A stretch of DNA of 64,000 nt, taken from NCBI GenBank assembly GCA_019009955.1, contig CM032228.1, forward strand, positions 224,812,501 through 224,876,500. Direction: 5' to 3'. A program made the translations under genes and the position numbers. The stretch comes from Riptortus pedestris (taxonomy: Eukaryota > Arthropoda > Insecta > Hemiptera > Alydidae). The notes beneath the pieces are model-generated. The model made no database searches. It saw nothing but the letters and a program-made list of their open reading frames with translations, and was not told the origin of the DNA. Every line of letters begins with the position of its first letter. The stretch's first letter is position 1. Below are positions 34,853 through 45,328 of this stretch, one piece after another.

Positions 34853-36958
34853 CTGTAATAGAAATGAAGCAAAGGATTACGTTTCTTTAAGCAAATAAAA
34901 GTTGGCTAAATTAATTCATATATAACTGCCAAAACCATATTTACACTGAAAATTAAAATACTAATCAATTTACAAAAACAAATCATGCTATGTACAATAG
35001 ATTTGTGCCTCACCTCATAATAAATTTCCTGTTACTTCAAAATCCAGTGATATTTACAAAAGTTGAGTGCAAACCCAAAAGCCGTGCGTGCAACAAAAAG
35101 GCATATGCAACATAACCATATACTTTTTAAGTTAATTCATTATAAAAGGAAAGATTATTGCCTTTTCCTACTATTTCTAACAATGAGTAATTATATTTCA
35201 TAGGTTTTCATTGCTCTTTAGTTAATTGAGAAATTGTTCTACTATACTTTTAGGGAATAATTTTAATAATAATATCCAATTTAGAAGGATTATTTTCATG
35301 TCTTAATAATAGAAAAATCAGTAATTTATTTCTCTTATTATTTATTAAACAAAAAGTCAAGCAAGTACAGCAACAGTTGTAAATGTTTATTTACCTTTAA
35401 AATTGTCTAATATAATATATATAAAATTAAGTAAAACAATTTCTATTTTTCAGGAATAAAATTATGTAGGTTATGTAGATTTGTTACATGAGCAAAAGTT
35501 TGAGTACTTGTGAACCATAATGAGGCATTATTATATTTTAACATAACGTGGGAAATATAACTTCATTAACCATCCTGGAATTGCACTTTCTGTTTAAGTA
35601 GCTGAAAAGGTTTATATGGAAGTGACATCCTCTAAGCTGTAGCTAAGCATTCTGCAAGTTTATTTTGATTAAATTACAACACAAAAAGCAACAAATATAC
35701 ATATATACAGCACAAAACACAAACAGATAATACAAACATGCAAATCATAAATTCTACTCACTCAAATCAAATAAAATTTATTTACAGTATATACAAAAAG
35801 AAATGGCTAAACTAAAAAGGAATACTCTTAATCTAAAATAGAACAAATATTTATTTATTTATTTTTACAAAGCACAAAATGAGGATTGCCAGTTTTTTTT
35901 TCAGCATAAAATTTAATCAACATAAAACGTTGTTATCATGCAAATAATTACAAAAATATCTCGAGGAAATAAAGATAGTTTAATTTAAAAAAAAATAATT
36001 GTAAAATTATTTACATTTAAAGAATTTATATAAGTACTAAGCTGAATTTTATTGCCAACATTCACAGTTACTGTTTCACTAAAAAAAAAAAAATATATAT
36101 TTTCAAATGGGATTTTGAGTTATCAGATTATAAAAATCTGTAATATACAATTCTTGAGTAAGGTCTCAATTGTCCAGCAATGCAATTTAGTTGGTGTGTT
36201 TATTTGTCTTCTTATAAAACAAAATTTTCTAAGGAGGTTGCTAAAAGTGAAACAAAGTTAAAACTCATATTTTCATTACATCAAACCTCATATTATCAAT
36301 AATCATGTATTATAACACTGTTAGAGAACTGGAATATATAAAGCATCTAATTCAGCAGAATGCATTTTCATGAAAATGACATCAAACCCATCAATGAGGA
36401 AAGAAAATCAGGGATATATTGAGATTTATTGTTTTTTAAGTTTTTCAATAAAAACTCCTCAGACAAAATGTAGCATAGCCACCCTTATCTCTGAAGCTAT
36501 TGGGAAGTTTTTAGAAAAGTGTCTTTCGCGAATCAGTCTTTTATTAGGTTATATCTTATCTAACAATAATTTCTAATGAACAGTAAGGGGCTTTAAGGAA
36601 GAATGTGTAAACAGTTCCATGAAGGCTGAACAGGGTAAGACACAAAGAAGGTAAGATTCAGAGTTAGAAAACCCAAATCCCTCGATATCGTATAATCTAT
36701 TGAAATTAGAATAGAGCAGATTTTTATTCAAATAATAAGGATGCTTACTAACTAATTGAATGCTGATCAAAATAAATACGAAAAATGTTGCCACCTCTTT
36801 ATAAATACTTGTCTTTACTCATTTTTTCTACACTCTTGGGGAGGGAGAGGCGGCTAGTTGAGTTAGGCACTTCTACCTTCACAGTAAGTTCCATATAGCC
36901 CTTCTTTATGTACAATTTGGATTTTCTTTCTCTTAATCCATTATAAGTATTTCATTTT
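34853..36958. other. Intron of the NHS-family gene, AT-rich
   Basis: Part of the 3.3-kb intron between the last two exons. No extra exon with matching phase was found. Short A/T runs only. Confidence 0.5.
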
Positions 36959-36959
36959 A

Positions 36960-37150
36960 TTTTTTATCTCACGTGGTAAACCTAGAGTGGTGAGTTCGAT
37001 TCTCGCCTGGGCAAAGGAAATTATTTAGTGACGAAATTCATTAAATAACATCCTAAAATCCTACCCTGGCTAGAAAAGGGTGGTAACCTCTAGATAACCG
37101 GTCCCAATTAACCTAAGTTGCAAAAAGTGGACGTTAATAAATAAATAATA
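36960..37150 (+). mobile_element. tRNA-derived SINE, 5'-truncated
   Basis: Starts at about CTCACGTGGTAAACCTAGAG. It has a polymerase-III B-box-like GAGTTCGATTCTCGCC, then the shared body (TTTAGTGACGAAATTCATTA; CTGGCTAGAAAAGGGTGGTA) and a TTAATAAATAAATAA tail. The A-box region present in the copies at 51,219 and 56,756 is missing. Lies in an NHS-gene intron on the opposite strand. Confidence 0.75.
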
Positions 37151-38194
37151 TTTTATTTTTTTAAAAAAAACTAGTGCTTTAAAAGTTTGTTTTCTAACTT
37201 TGACTATCTCTACTCTCTTTATAAGGTCAATATAAACCCATTTAAAAAAAAAATAATATGATTACATACCAACAACTATTATTTATATTTCCTTAAGTAT
37301 TTTTTACAAAATTACAGGTAAAATGTCATAAAGCATTAGTGATGGCTACAAAATGAATTATTAACTAATTGAATGTGCTAAAAGTTCATTGAAAAACAAA
37401 AAAGTTGTGAAAATAAACTCATACAGCAATGACAGACGTGCATGTACACCCAAACATAGAAAATGACCTTATATTCTCCCAGAAGTTAAGAAAGGCAACC
37501 CCCCCCCCACTTCTTAGTTCACAATTTGTTAAGGAGGATAATCAAATAAGAAGGAATCAAAATGTGATTTACTAAATTTTTCCCAATCCTTGTTTTTCAG
37601 CTAGTGTACATTAGTTAGCAAAGTTGAGAATATAACAAGCTCTCATCTAGATATGATTAAAAATGATAATTATATTGCATTTATTTATCGTAAGAACGTT
37701 AAAATATTTTAATCTCTTAAATCATTTTTAGTAATTTTATTGTTGTAAATGATGTCAGGTCTCGTTTCGTACTTCCTTTTGTCTAAATTATATGCTTCAA
37801 AATATTAATTATTGAAATAAAAAAAGGAAAAGTGATAGTTTCTAATATAAAAGTGTGATTTCAAAGCTGAGTAACAAATTTTTAATCTATGTACAATGTT
37901 CATGTTTGAATATACTAAAAAATAAAAGGATCATAAGGGTGCACTCAGAAGGTTTAATAAGAAAATTTAATCACTTTACAAAAAAAAAAAATTATTAGGA
38001 AACAAACTTTCAAGAATCTATAGATAATAATTATGAAATCATATGTATATATACTATTTTCAAAAAGCCTTTAAAACAATTTAAAAGACCATCATAATTA
38101 GTCATGAAAGATTATTGCAATAAGGTGATTTTAAATTAACACTTTGAGTTATAACTTAATTACCATATATCTGTGTTTTCATTTTTTAAATTAC
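37151..38194. other. Intron of the NHS-family gene, AT-rich
   Basis: Mostly AT-rich unique sequence with a C9 run at about 37,500. The first bases after the exon (38,160-38,194) could be translated if the splice site is skipped, adding GNLKNENTDIW then stop. Confidence 0.45.
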
Positions 38195-39969
38195 CTTTAC
38201 CAGTGCGAGCCGCATGTATAGCTGAAATGAGGCTTGGACCTGCTACAACTCCAGGACCATATTGCTTCCTTCCGAGGGAGTTGGGGTTAAAAACGGTTTC
38301 TTCATTGGCTATTCTGTAGCTTTCACTTCTTTTAACAGCAAACTTAGAATCGTCAGGAGGAGAAGGTTGGTTAACTCGTACATATGCTCCTCTGCTTTGC
38401 GTAGGACTTAATGGTCTAGTGCCAGTTTTCGCTTTTACTATCATTCTAGGCGATGCTGCTCTGATTGGTGATGTTGCAGGAGATGACCTTGGTAAGCTTT
38501 TCTGGTTTGTTGGAGAAACTAATGGAGAAAGAGGCCTGGAATTGGGAGTAGTTGGTGTTTTCTCAAAAGTTGCCTTTGTGAAATATTGTTTTTGGTTGGA
38601 TATATTGTCTCTTCTCTGGCTAGGAGGAGACAGGGTCCTATTAACTGAAGCCAGTGGCTGCCTTAAATTGTTCTGAATTAAAATATCTTTGTTTTCTGTG
38701 TTACTGCCCAACTTTGGTTGCGATTTATGAATTGGAGCTGGTGTTATTACTTTCCTGTTAGCGAATAACGGGCTCAGAGTATCAATGGATTTAATAATGG
38801 CCTGCCTTTGAGGTACTGGACTATTTTCACTTCTGTTCACACATGGTCCAGGCTCAAACGTTCCTGTGGTGTGAATTGATTTTCTTCTACGCAGGCTATC
38901 CGAGGAATAAACTACTCTACCTTCTGCATTTAATGTTACACGTGCTCCTTGTCTTTTTGGTTCCGATAAATTTTCTGATTTAGGAAGCTCATTTAATGAA
39001 ACAAATTCGGTTTCACGTAAGAGTATAGGAGAGGTTGGAGTTTTAGGGGAACTTGTTCCACGAATTTCTGCAATGGTTACATATTCACCAGAATCGACTG
39101 CTTTATACGAATGAGTTAAACTGACTTCATCGTCACTCTGTGGAGGAGTAATTACACACATTGAAGGTATTCTACTGGAGTTTATGGTTGTTTTAACTCT
39201 TATCCTTTCCATTCTGTCAACTCCTTCAAGGTCAGAGCATTCCGACATTTCTAAGTCTAGTGACGGGCTTGCGACTGAATCAACGGGTGAACTACATGTA
39301 TTGTGACCAGAATCTGGCGAATCACCACATTTTTCAGGTGTATTTCCCCTGTGTTCATGGTGTACATCGACAGTAATTATACAGTTCTGATTATCCGAAG
39401 GCTCTTTTTCATGCTTAGTAACATTCTCTTTAGTAAGGTTCGATTTCGACTCATTAATCTTTTTTATTTCATCGAAAGTCAACATTTTCATGTCAGTATT
39501 CTTTGCAAGTTTCAAGCTCTGAGTTTCTCTTTTTTCGATTTCATTCGATCGTGTCGTTCGTTCGGGTAGCGTTTTATTTCCTGACAGCTGGCTGGACACC
39601 CTCTCAGGCACCGAAGGGGCTGGTGGAACGACAAGGGTCGTACAAACTGTTCCTGCTGAGCTAGCTGTTGTTGAAGTTGAACCTTTCCCAAATAGCTCAT
39701 ATTCGCTCTCTCCCGATTGATTTATCTGACTGTTAACGGAAAGTGCAGAGGATGAATGTAATGGGGTGCAAGGCTCTTCTTCCCTGAGTGTTTTAAGCCC
39801 GCTATCCAGGTGGAAAGATGTATAATAGCCCTCTGTGTCACACGAATACATAGAAGATGTTTCTCCTTCATCAGGTGTTAGAGTGCTTTCACTAGTCACT
39901 GAAGATGAGGTAGATACTATTGGGAACTTCTTATTTTTTGTGCACATACTTCCACTGCTAGCACTCGAC
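38195..39969 (-). CDS. gukh: NHS/GUK-holder family protein, large central exon
   Basis: The acceptor TTTATTTCAG precedes G TCG AGT; the first base completes an Arg codon with the previous exon's AG. About 591 codons follow. Near the start SMYSCDTEGYYTSFHLDSGL is a diagnostic block of the Nance-Horan family. The rest is Ser/Thr/Pro-rich, with repeated SP and TP sites and basic clusters such as RRRKSIHTTGTFEPGP. Near the end LISAIHAARTGK precedes a donor. Two donors in the same phase are possible: AAAG/GTAATT (38,195, used here) or ACTG/GTAAAG (38,201). Reading through instead gives a stop at 38,160 and a shorter isoform. Length and composition fit the huge disordered central exon typical of the family. 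Confidence 0.9.
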
Positions 39970-40069
39970 CTGAAATAAATAATTATATAAATATATTTAA
40001 AGAAAAATACTTAAATATTCGAGTTATATTTGTTTCTATTTTCAAAATGAGAATATAAAAAGTCTGTCA

Positions 40070-40182
40070 AACAGAGGTTGTACAAACTCGTGTTGAAACA
40101 AAAGAAACAATGAATATTTTCAATGAATATAAATGGAGAAGGTCCTCTTGAGACAAAAATGTCTCTTTTCCCCTAGAACTAT
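40070..40182. other. Intron spacer with partial HINE-tip resemblance
   Basis: AAAAAGTCTGTCAAACAGAGG at 40,058-40,078 resembles a decayed HINE 3' tip. Nothing else is seen before the full element at 40,183. Confidence 0.3.
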
Positions 40183-40308
40183 TTTTAGCAGATTTCCCTT
40201 AAGGGAAATCAGCTATTGAGGTTGTACTCATGACGGAATTTTCGAAATTTTTCTTCAAATGTCCATCGATCCTACCCAGGAGATGACGAAAATGATGTCC
40301 GTTCAAAA

Positions 40309-40382
<74 letters not shown>

Positions 40383-40937
40383 CTGTTACCGCTCTAGCGG
40401 TCGCAATTTTTGTTTGATCGTTACCAAACTCGATATTTAGTCGTTTTATGTAAAAAGAAAGATCAAGTTCGTTAACGGCCGAAATCGGACAAGTGGGAGG
40501 GGGAGTTTAAAGGGGAGGATTTTCGAAAATTCGAAATATCTCCGTCACTATACGTCGGACCGAAAAATTGTACAGAATCAATCTTATTGCAAATTAAATT
40601 TACTATAAATATTGTTATATACGTTTTTTCTCTATCTTGAATATTAACCGAGATATTTGCATTTGTATTCTGCGTGTGGTCACCAGTAGGCTATGTTCGG
40701 ACTTTCCGCCGAGAGCTCTGACGGCCGTTTCTATAACTATTCGTCCCTCGTGAATAGGTTTTGAGGTTGGGTTAACTGTTTTTTGGGGCTAGAAACTACT
40801 GGGTTATTACCCCCTAAATAATGTTTTAGGTTTAGAGGTTTCTTACTACTACAGTTGTTATTGGGCAGATTTCTCTATTGTAAAACTTCACGTGGGAAAT
40901 CTGCTTAGTTTATGCAGCCCCTGCGTGATGGACTTTT
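40183..40937 (+). mobile_element. HINE-like element, best full-length example
   Basis: 5' tip TTTTAGCAGATTTCCC continuing as a perfect palindrome GATTTCCCTTAAGGGAAATC (40,191-40,210); a 100-bp 5' segment to GTTCAAAACTG; (TA)n at 40,312-40,378; the TCTGTTACCGCTCTAGCGGTC block; core; GCAGATTTC...GAAATCTGC hairpin; inverted subterminal copy GGGAAATCTGCT (40,894-40,905); terminal hairpin TGCAG-CCC-CTGCG; and GACTTTTT end. It is about 755 bp with no coding capacity. This order fits Helentron-associated (HINE/DINE-1) elements: asymmetric inverted repeats, central microsatellite, 3' hairpin, T-rich target. It sits in an NHS-gene intron. Confidence 0.75.
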
Positions 40938-40974
40938 TACATTTTTAGAATGGTGGTGCAATCTTGAGTTCTTA

Positions 40975-41098
40975 TTAGCAGATTTCCCTTAAGGAAAATC
41001 AGCTATTGAGTTCATACTCATGATGTGATTTTCAAAAATTGTAGTCAAATGTCCATTGATCCTACCCAGGAGATGACAAATATATATCTATATATATA
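40975..41098 (+). mobile_element. HINE-like element, 5' part, split by a Helitron
   Basis: TTAGCAGATTTCCCTTAAGG, AAAATCAGCTATTGAGTTC and TCCTACCCAGGAGATGAC, then a TA tract in which the Helitron copy starts. Confidence 0.65.
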
Positions 41099-42518
41099 TA
41101 AAATTGTAACCTCTGTCTGTACATTGATTTTTTTCGCGAAATTTCACGATAACTTTTCGTTTCACATGTCATAGACACCATAACTGCATTTTGTTTCTTT
41201 GGTGTCTGTTTGTTTGTTTGTTTGTTTATTTGTTTGTTTGTTTGTTTGTTACCTTTTCACGCATAAACGGCTGAACCGAATTTTATGAAACTTGGTATGT
41301 GTATTACTACTAGCTTAACTTAGACTTTAGGCTACATTAATATTCTCTAAGACAAACAGGAGTGGGGGTTATAATGGAGGCCTGAAATTAAAAATAGCGA
41401 TATTTCGGTTCCTATTGCTTTTTCAGCAAATATGCCCATTACAAAAGTTGTTTCTTTTGTAATTTAGAATAACTTTTGTTATATGCACTTTTGCCGTATA
41501 TGGAAGTATAAATGAGTTATACGCTAAAAACTTTAGCGGGAGTCAACAATTTATTAGGCACAAAAGACTCAACCGAACTAAACCAAACTCGGTATGTGAA
41601 TTAGTACTAAAGCCTTCCTTATAATAAGCCATACTAACATTTCTAGGGACGGGCAGGAGTGGGGGTTATATGGGAGGCCTGAAATTAAAAATAGCGATAT
41701 TTCGTTTCCTATTGCTTATTCAGCAAATATGCCCATAAAAAAAGTTGTTTATTTTGTTATTTACAGTAACTTTTGTTATATACACTTTTGCCGTATACGG
41801 AAGTATAAATGAGTTATACGCTAAAAACTATAGCGGGAGTCCACAATTTTATTTGGCACAAAAGACTCAACCGAACTAAACCAAACTCGGTATGTGAATT
41901 AGCATTAATGCCTTCCTTATAATAAGCCATACTAACATTTCTAGGGACGGGCAGGAGTGGGGGTTATAAGGAAGGCCTGAATTTAAAAATAGCGGTATTT
42001 CGTTTCTTATTGCATTTTCGTCAAATATGAACATAACAAAAGTTGTTTATTTGGTTATTTAGAGTAACTTTTGTCATATTCATTTTTGTCTTTTAACAAA
42101 GTATAAACGAGATATACACTATAAACTAAAGCGGGAGTCAACGATTTCATTGAGCGCTAACGAGTAAACCGAACTTACAAAAACTCATTATGTCAATTAG
42201 CATTAATTCTTCCATGATTATAAACTATATTAAAATGTTTAGGTTAGAACGGGAGTGGGGGTTATAAGGGAGGTCTGAAATAAAAATTCGTGATATTTCA
42301 TTGTCTATTTGTCTACGGGAAATATGAAGATTTGGAGGACAGTGAAGACTTACATAAAAAATTAATTTTATTATTAACAAATGCCAACAACGGGAATTAA
42401 CCCTAAACACTAGGACGGGTAAATGTCAAAATATTGTGCAAATTAAAGCCTTGCCAAAAAAATAACATCACCATTCAGCCTCAAATCAATTCCCGGGCGA
42501 AGCCGGGTATCTGAGCTA

Positions 42519-42519
<1 letters not shown>
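41099..42519 (+). mobile_element. Helitron-like element, longest forward copy
   Basis: AAATTGTAACCTCTGTCTG edge, (TTTG)n with a TTTA interruption at 41,207-41,250, about three to four modules, GGACAGTGAAGACTTACAT, then the CCGGGCGAAGCCGGG hairpin and CTAG (42,516-42,519) plus T and a long TA tract. Non-coding. Confidence 0.7.
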
Positions 42520-42574
<55 letters not shown>

Positions 42575-42580
<6 letters not shown>

Positions 42581-42703
42581 TTGAACAGACCTCATTTTCG
42601 TCATCTCCTGGGTAGGATCGATGGAAATTTGAAGGACAATTTTGAAAATCGCGTCATGAGTCCGACCTCAATAGCAGATTTCCCTTAAGGTAAATCTGCT
42701 TAA
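42575..42703 (-). mobile_element. HINE-like 5' end in reverse orientation
   Basis: AGTTTTGAACAGACCTCATT through CAATAGCAGATTTCCCTTAA, GGTAAATCTGCTTA. It lies between two TA tracts and faces the following forward HINE 3' half, giving a mixed-orientation junction like the palindrome at 4,106-4,337. Confidence 0.65.
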
Positions 42704-42715
42704 AGAGGTATGTTC

Positions 42716-42767
<52 letters not shown>

Positions 42768-42771
<4 letters not shown>

Positions 42772-43244
42772 GTCTGTCTGTTAAGCCTCTAGCAGTCCCA
42801 ATTTTTGCTTGATCATTATCAAACTCGATATTTAAACGTTTTATGAAAAAATAAAGATTAAGTTCGTTAATGGCTGAAATCGGACCAGTGAGAGGAGGAG
42901 TTCAAAGGGGAGGATTTTCGAAAATTTGAAATAACTCCGTTACTATAGTCGGATTGGAAAATTGTATAGAATCAATCTTATTGCAAATTAAATTTACTAT
43001 AAATATTGTTATATACTTGTATTTTCTATCTTGAATATTAACTGAGATATTTGCATTTTTATTAAGTGTGTGCGGATAGTGGAAGAGATGAGATCAGCTA
43101 ACTTTGGGTCTAGTCGTGAGTTTCCGCCAAAAACTAGTTTGGCCAGCGTGTAACTGTTCGGCTCTCGTGAAATTTCTCTATTGTCGTAATACTTCAAGTG
43201 GGAAATCTGCTTAGTTTACGCAGCCCCTGCGTGACAGACTTTCC
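42768..43244 (+). mobile_element. HINE-like element, 3' half
   Basis: TGTCTGTCTGTTAAGCCTC through core, GAAATTTCTCTATTGTCG, AAGTGGGAAATCTGC, ACGCAG-CCC-CTGCGT hairpin, GACAGACTTTCC. A third interior variant (AGTGGAAGAGATGAGATCAG) is shared with 53,280-53,330. Confidence 0.7.
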
Positions 43245-43659
43245 TTTTGTAAATCATGTAAATTCATCTGTTCAATTTCCACTGGTTCTACCCATTAGTA
43301 GACCGAAATGGAGTATAAACTAATAAACACACGCACACATACGCAATGAAGTCTGTTGATGGCTCAAAACAGATTAGAACAAATGGGAGCTTAGAGAGGG
43401 GTAAAGTGTGAGATCATAATATCTCCTTTATGAAACATTCCTTTGAATAATGTAACCACCTACCAATCTTGTGAATCAAGTTATTTATTTACAGCAATTC
43501 TGATTCTACTGTCCACTTTTCCATAACTCATTCTTTTCTTTCAATGTTAGCAATCAGCAAGATCAGATTCCTGGTCATATAATTCGTATGTCATGTTATT
43601 CTAACAATGGCACACTCATACACACACTTATATAGATGCACACATTTTTAGGATTTACT
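43245..43659. other. Intron DNA without recognised features
   Basis: Between a HINE copy and a LINE fragment. A few CACACAT-type short runs only. Confidence 0.45.
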
Positions 43660-44014
43660 CCTCTCTTAAGACTGGCAGGTAACACTTTTTTATTCTTTAA
43701 ACTACCTAGGAATACTAAGACTAGGAAGCGACAATGTGATAAGACTAAAATGTAATACAAAATTACATGTCATCGATACCACAGCTGTATGCAAATTATG
43801 CCATGAGGACTATGAAACCCTAGAACACTTCATGTGCTTATGTCCTCGATAGCAAGCTGCGAGGAAAGAGTTCAATATCTCACCACAAGGAAGCAGTGCC
43901 GACTTCCTGCAGAAAACATCCCTGGACAAACTAAATATCTGCAAGTACATTCACGAAGCAATAACACTAAGGGTATCAGAAATTATTGGGAGCACACGGA
44001 AAGGAACACGATGA
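43660..44014 (+). pseudogene. Non-LTR retrotransposon ORF2 C-terminal fragment
   Basis: A frame from about 43,697 reads LGSDNVIRLKCNTKLHVIDT, then VCKLCHEDYETLEHFMCLCP, i.e. C-x2-C-x7-8-H-x3-C, the cysteine/histidine knuckle near the end of many LINE ORF2 proteins (reverse transcriptase followed by RNase H or directly by the knuckle). It is broken: TAG at 43,850 interrupts it, and the upstream LLRLAGNTF stretch (43,662 on) is in another frame. After the second stop (TGA, 44,012) no poly-A is seen. It is a dead 5'-truncated copy inside an intron. Confidence 0.7.
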
Positions 44015-44085
44015 GAAGGGTGTAATCTTTGATATTAGCTCTTTTCTAAATACTTATACATATAAAATTCATGTATATATAAATA

Positions 44086-44706
44086 CTAGTGGACCCGACA
44101 GATGTTCTCCTGCACAATATTTCAAGTGATTAGGATATTAAATTTAATAATATTATGTTTAAAACCAAAGCTACTTTTAATAACACAAAAAACAGCTGTT
44201 GTTATGTGCACATTTGCCTAAAAACAAATAGAATATGAAATATCGCAAATTTTTTATTTCGGCCACCCTTATAACCCCCCACGCCTGTTAGAACATAAAA
44301 CAATTAAATGTAGCTTATAATCATGAAAGGATTAATTCTAATTTACATATTGAGTTTTGTTAAGTTCGGTTCAATTGTTAGAGACTAATAAAATTGTTGG
44401 TTCCCACTTTAATTTTTTAGTGTATATCTCGTTTATACTTTATTATACAACAAAAGTGAATATTACAAAAGTTTTCTAAATAACAAAATAAACCACTTTT
44501 ATCCTGTGCATATTTGGCGGAAAACTAATAGAAAACGAAATATTGCTATTTTTAATTTTAGGCCTCCCTTACAACTCCCACTCCATCTGTCGTGCTGATT
44601 TATGGATATAAAGTATCCAGGGCGTCACCCAAACGCATACAAAGAAATTCATTCAAATAGATCAATCCGTTTAGGAGGAGTTGAGTGACATACACACGTA
44701 CAGTAG

Positions 44707-44765
<59 letters not shown>
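44086..44765 (-). mobile_element. Second Helitron-like family sharing the modules
   Basis: On the minus strand the 3' end is GTCGGGTCCA then CTAG (44,086-44,089) followed by T. The tip differs from copies A-E, but the interior carries the same C-rich and AACTTTTGTTAT-type module (diverged). It then passes AACGCATACAAAGAAATTC to a TA tract at 44,710-44,762. No hairpin as strong as in the first family is visible. Confidence 0.5.
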
Positions 44766-44769
<4 letters not shown>

Positions 44770-44770
<1 letters not shown>

Positions 44771-45059
44771 TTGTGCTGATGTTTTCGACCAGGTTATATT
44801 TATATATGGTGTGTTATTCTTTTCGGAGTTTTGGTCAATGTTGGTGAAATAAATCTTAGTTATCTTATAGGTATCTTTAGTCTTGCCCTGAAGAAGAGAA
44901 AATAAAGATTCTCGAAATATCGGCATAAACTAAGATTTATTTAATTGTATTATAAATTTATATGTATTATTCTTATTATTTTGTATTATATTTTGTTTAA
45001 AATATTGCACTTTGTAAGACAAATAAGTCAAATAAATCATTATTCTATTCTATTCTACT
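44770..45059 (+). mobile_element. Unclassified repeat ending in (TATTC)n at an exon border
   Basis: Starts after the TA tract. It has TTCGACCAGGTTATATTTAT and CCTGAAGAAGAGAAAATAAAG, then CTCGAAATATCGGCATAAAC, and ends in ATTCTATTCTATTC repeats at 45,038-45,057. The repeat tail lies immediately beside the splice donor of the NHS exon. CTGAAGA...CGAAATATCGG blocks of this kind occur in insect retroelements; I cannot assign the family. Confidence 0.5.
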
Positions 45060-45061
45060 AC

Positions 45062-45328
45062 CTAGGAATATGAGATGTCGCAGTTGAATGGCCAGATTCG
45101 GATGAGGCGCTCCAGTTTCCGGATGACGAGTGGGGGTTAGGCTCCTCTTTATCCCATTTCCTCCTCGAGTTTGAAATGGACCGCAATCTCACGCCACTTT
45201 CTATGTTGCGAATCTGCCTCAGTCTTGACCTGCCCCACTCTTTCAGATTTTCCAAGTGCGATTTCTTTTCAGCTCCGAGTGGGGGATTTTCTGGTGTCGA
45301 TTTGCCCATATTCGTGTCCGATGACTCC
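45062..45328 (-). CDS. gukh: NHS/GUK-holder family protein, internal exon
   Basis: The acceptor TATGAATGCAG is followed by GGAGTCATCG, where the first G completes a Gly codon. 267 nt end at CCTAG before donor GTAGTA. The peptide contains LENLKEWGRSRLRQIRNIES, a basic amphipathic stretch, and SSSGNWSASSESGHSTATSH, which resembles the NDSWSxSSESGR-type block of NHS proteins. Phases on both sides match neighbours (in +2 carried, out +2 carried). The donor is weak and abuts a repeat tail. Confidence 0.85.

Noticed and set aside
36960..37050. Possible true tRNA gene at the B-box-like sequence
   Set aside because: No acceptor stem or anticodon arm can be formed, and the same sequence recurs with a shared non-tRNA body, so it is a SINE.
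38419..38676. Plus-strand frames inside the large NHS exon (also 39,303-39,569)
   Set aside because: Antisense shadows of a long coding exon whose splice phases and family motifs support the minus strand.
44870..44925. Hammerhead-ribozyme-like CTGAAGA...GAAA arrangement
   Set aside because: The first stem-II pair would be A opposite C, the stem is only three pairs with a bulge, and no convincing cleavage-site strand is found.
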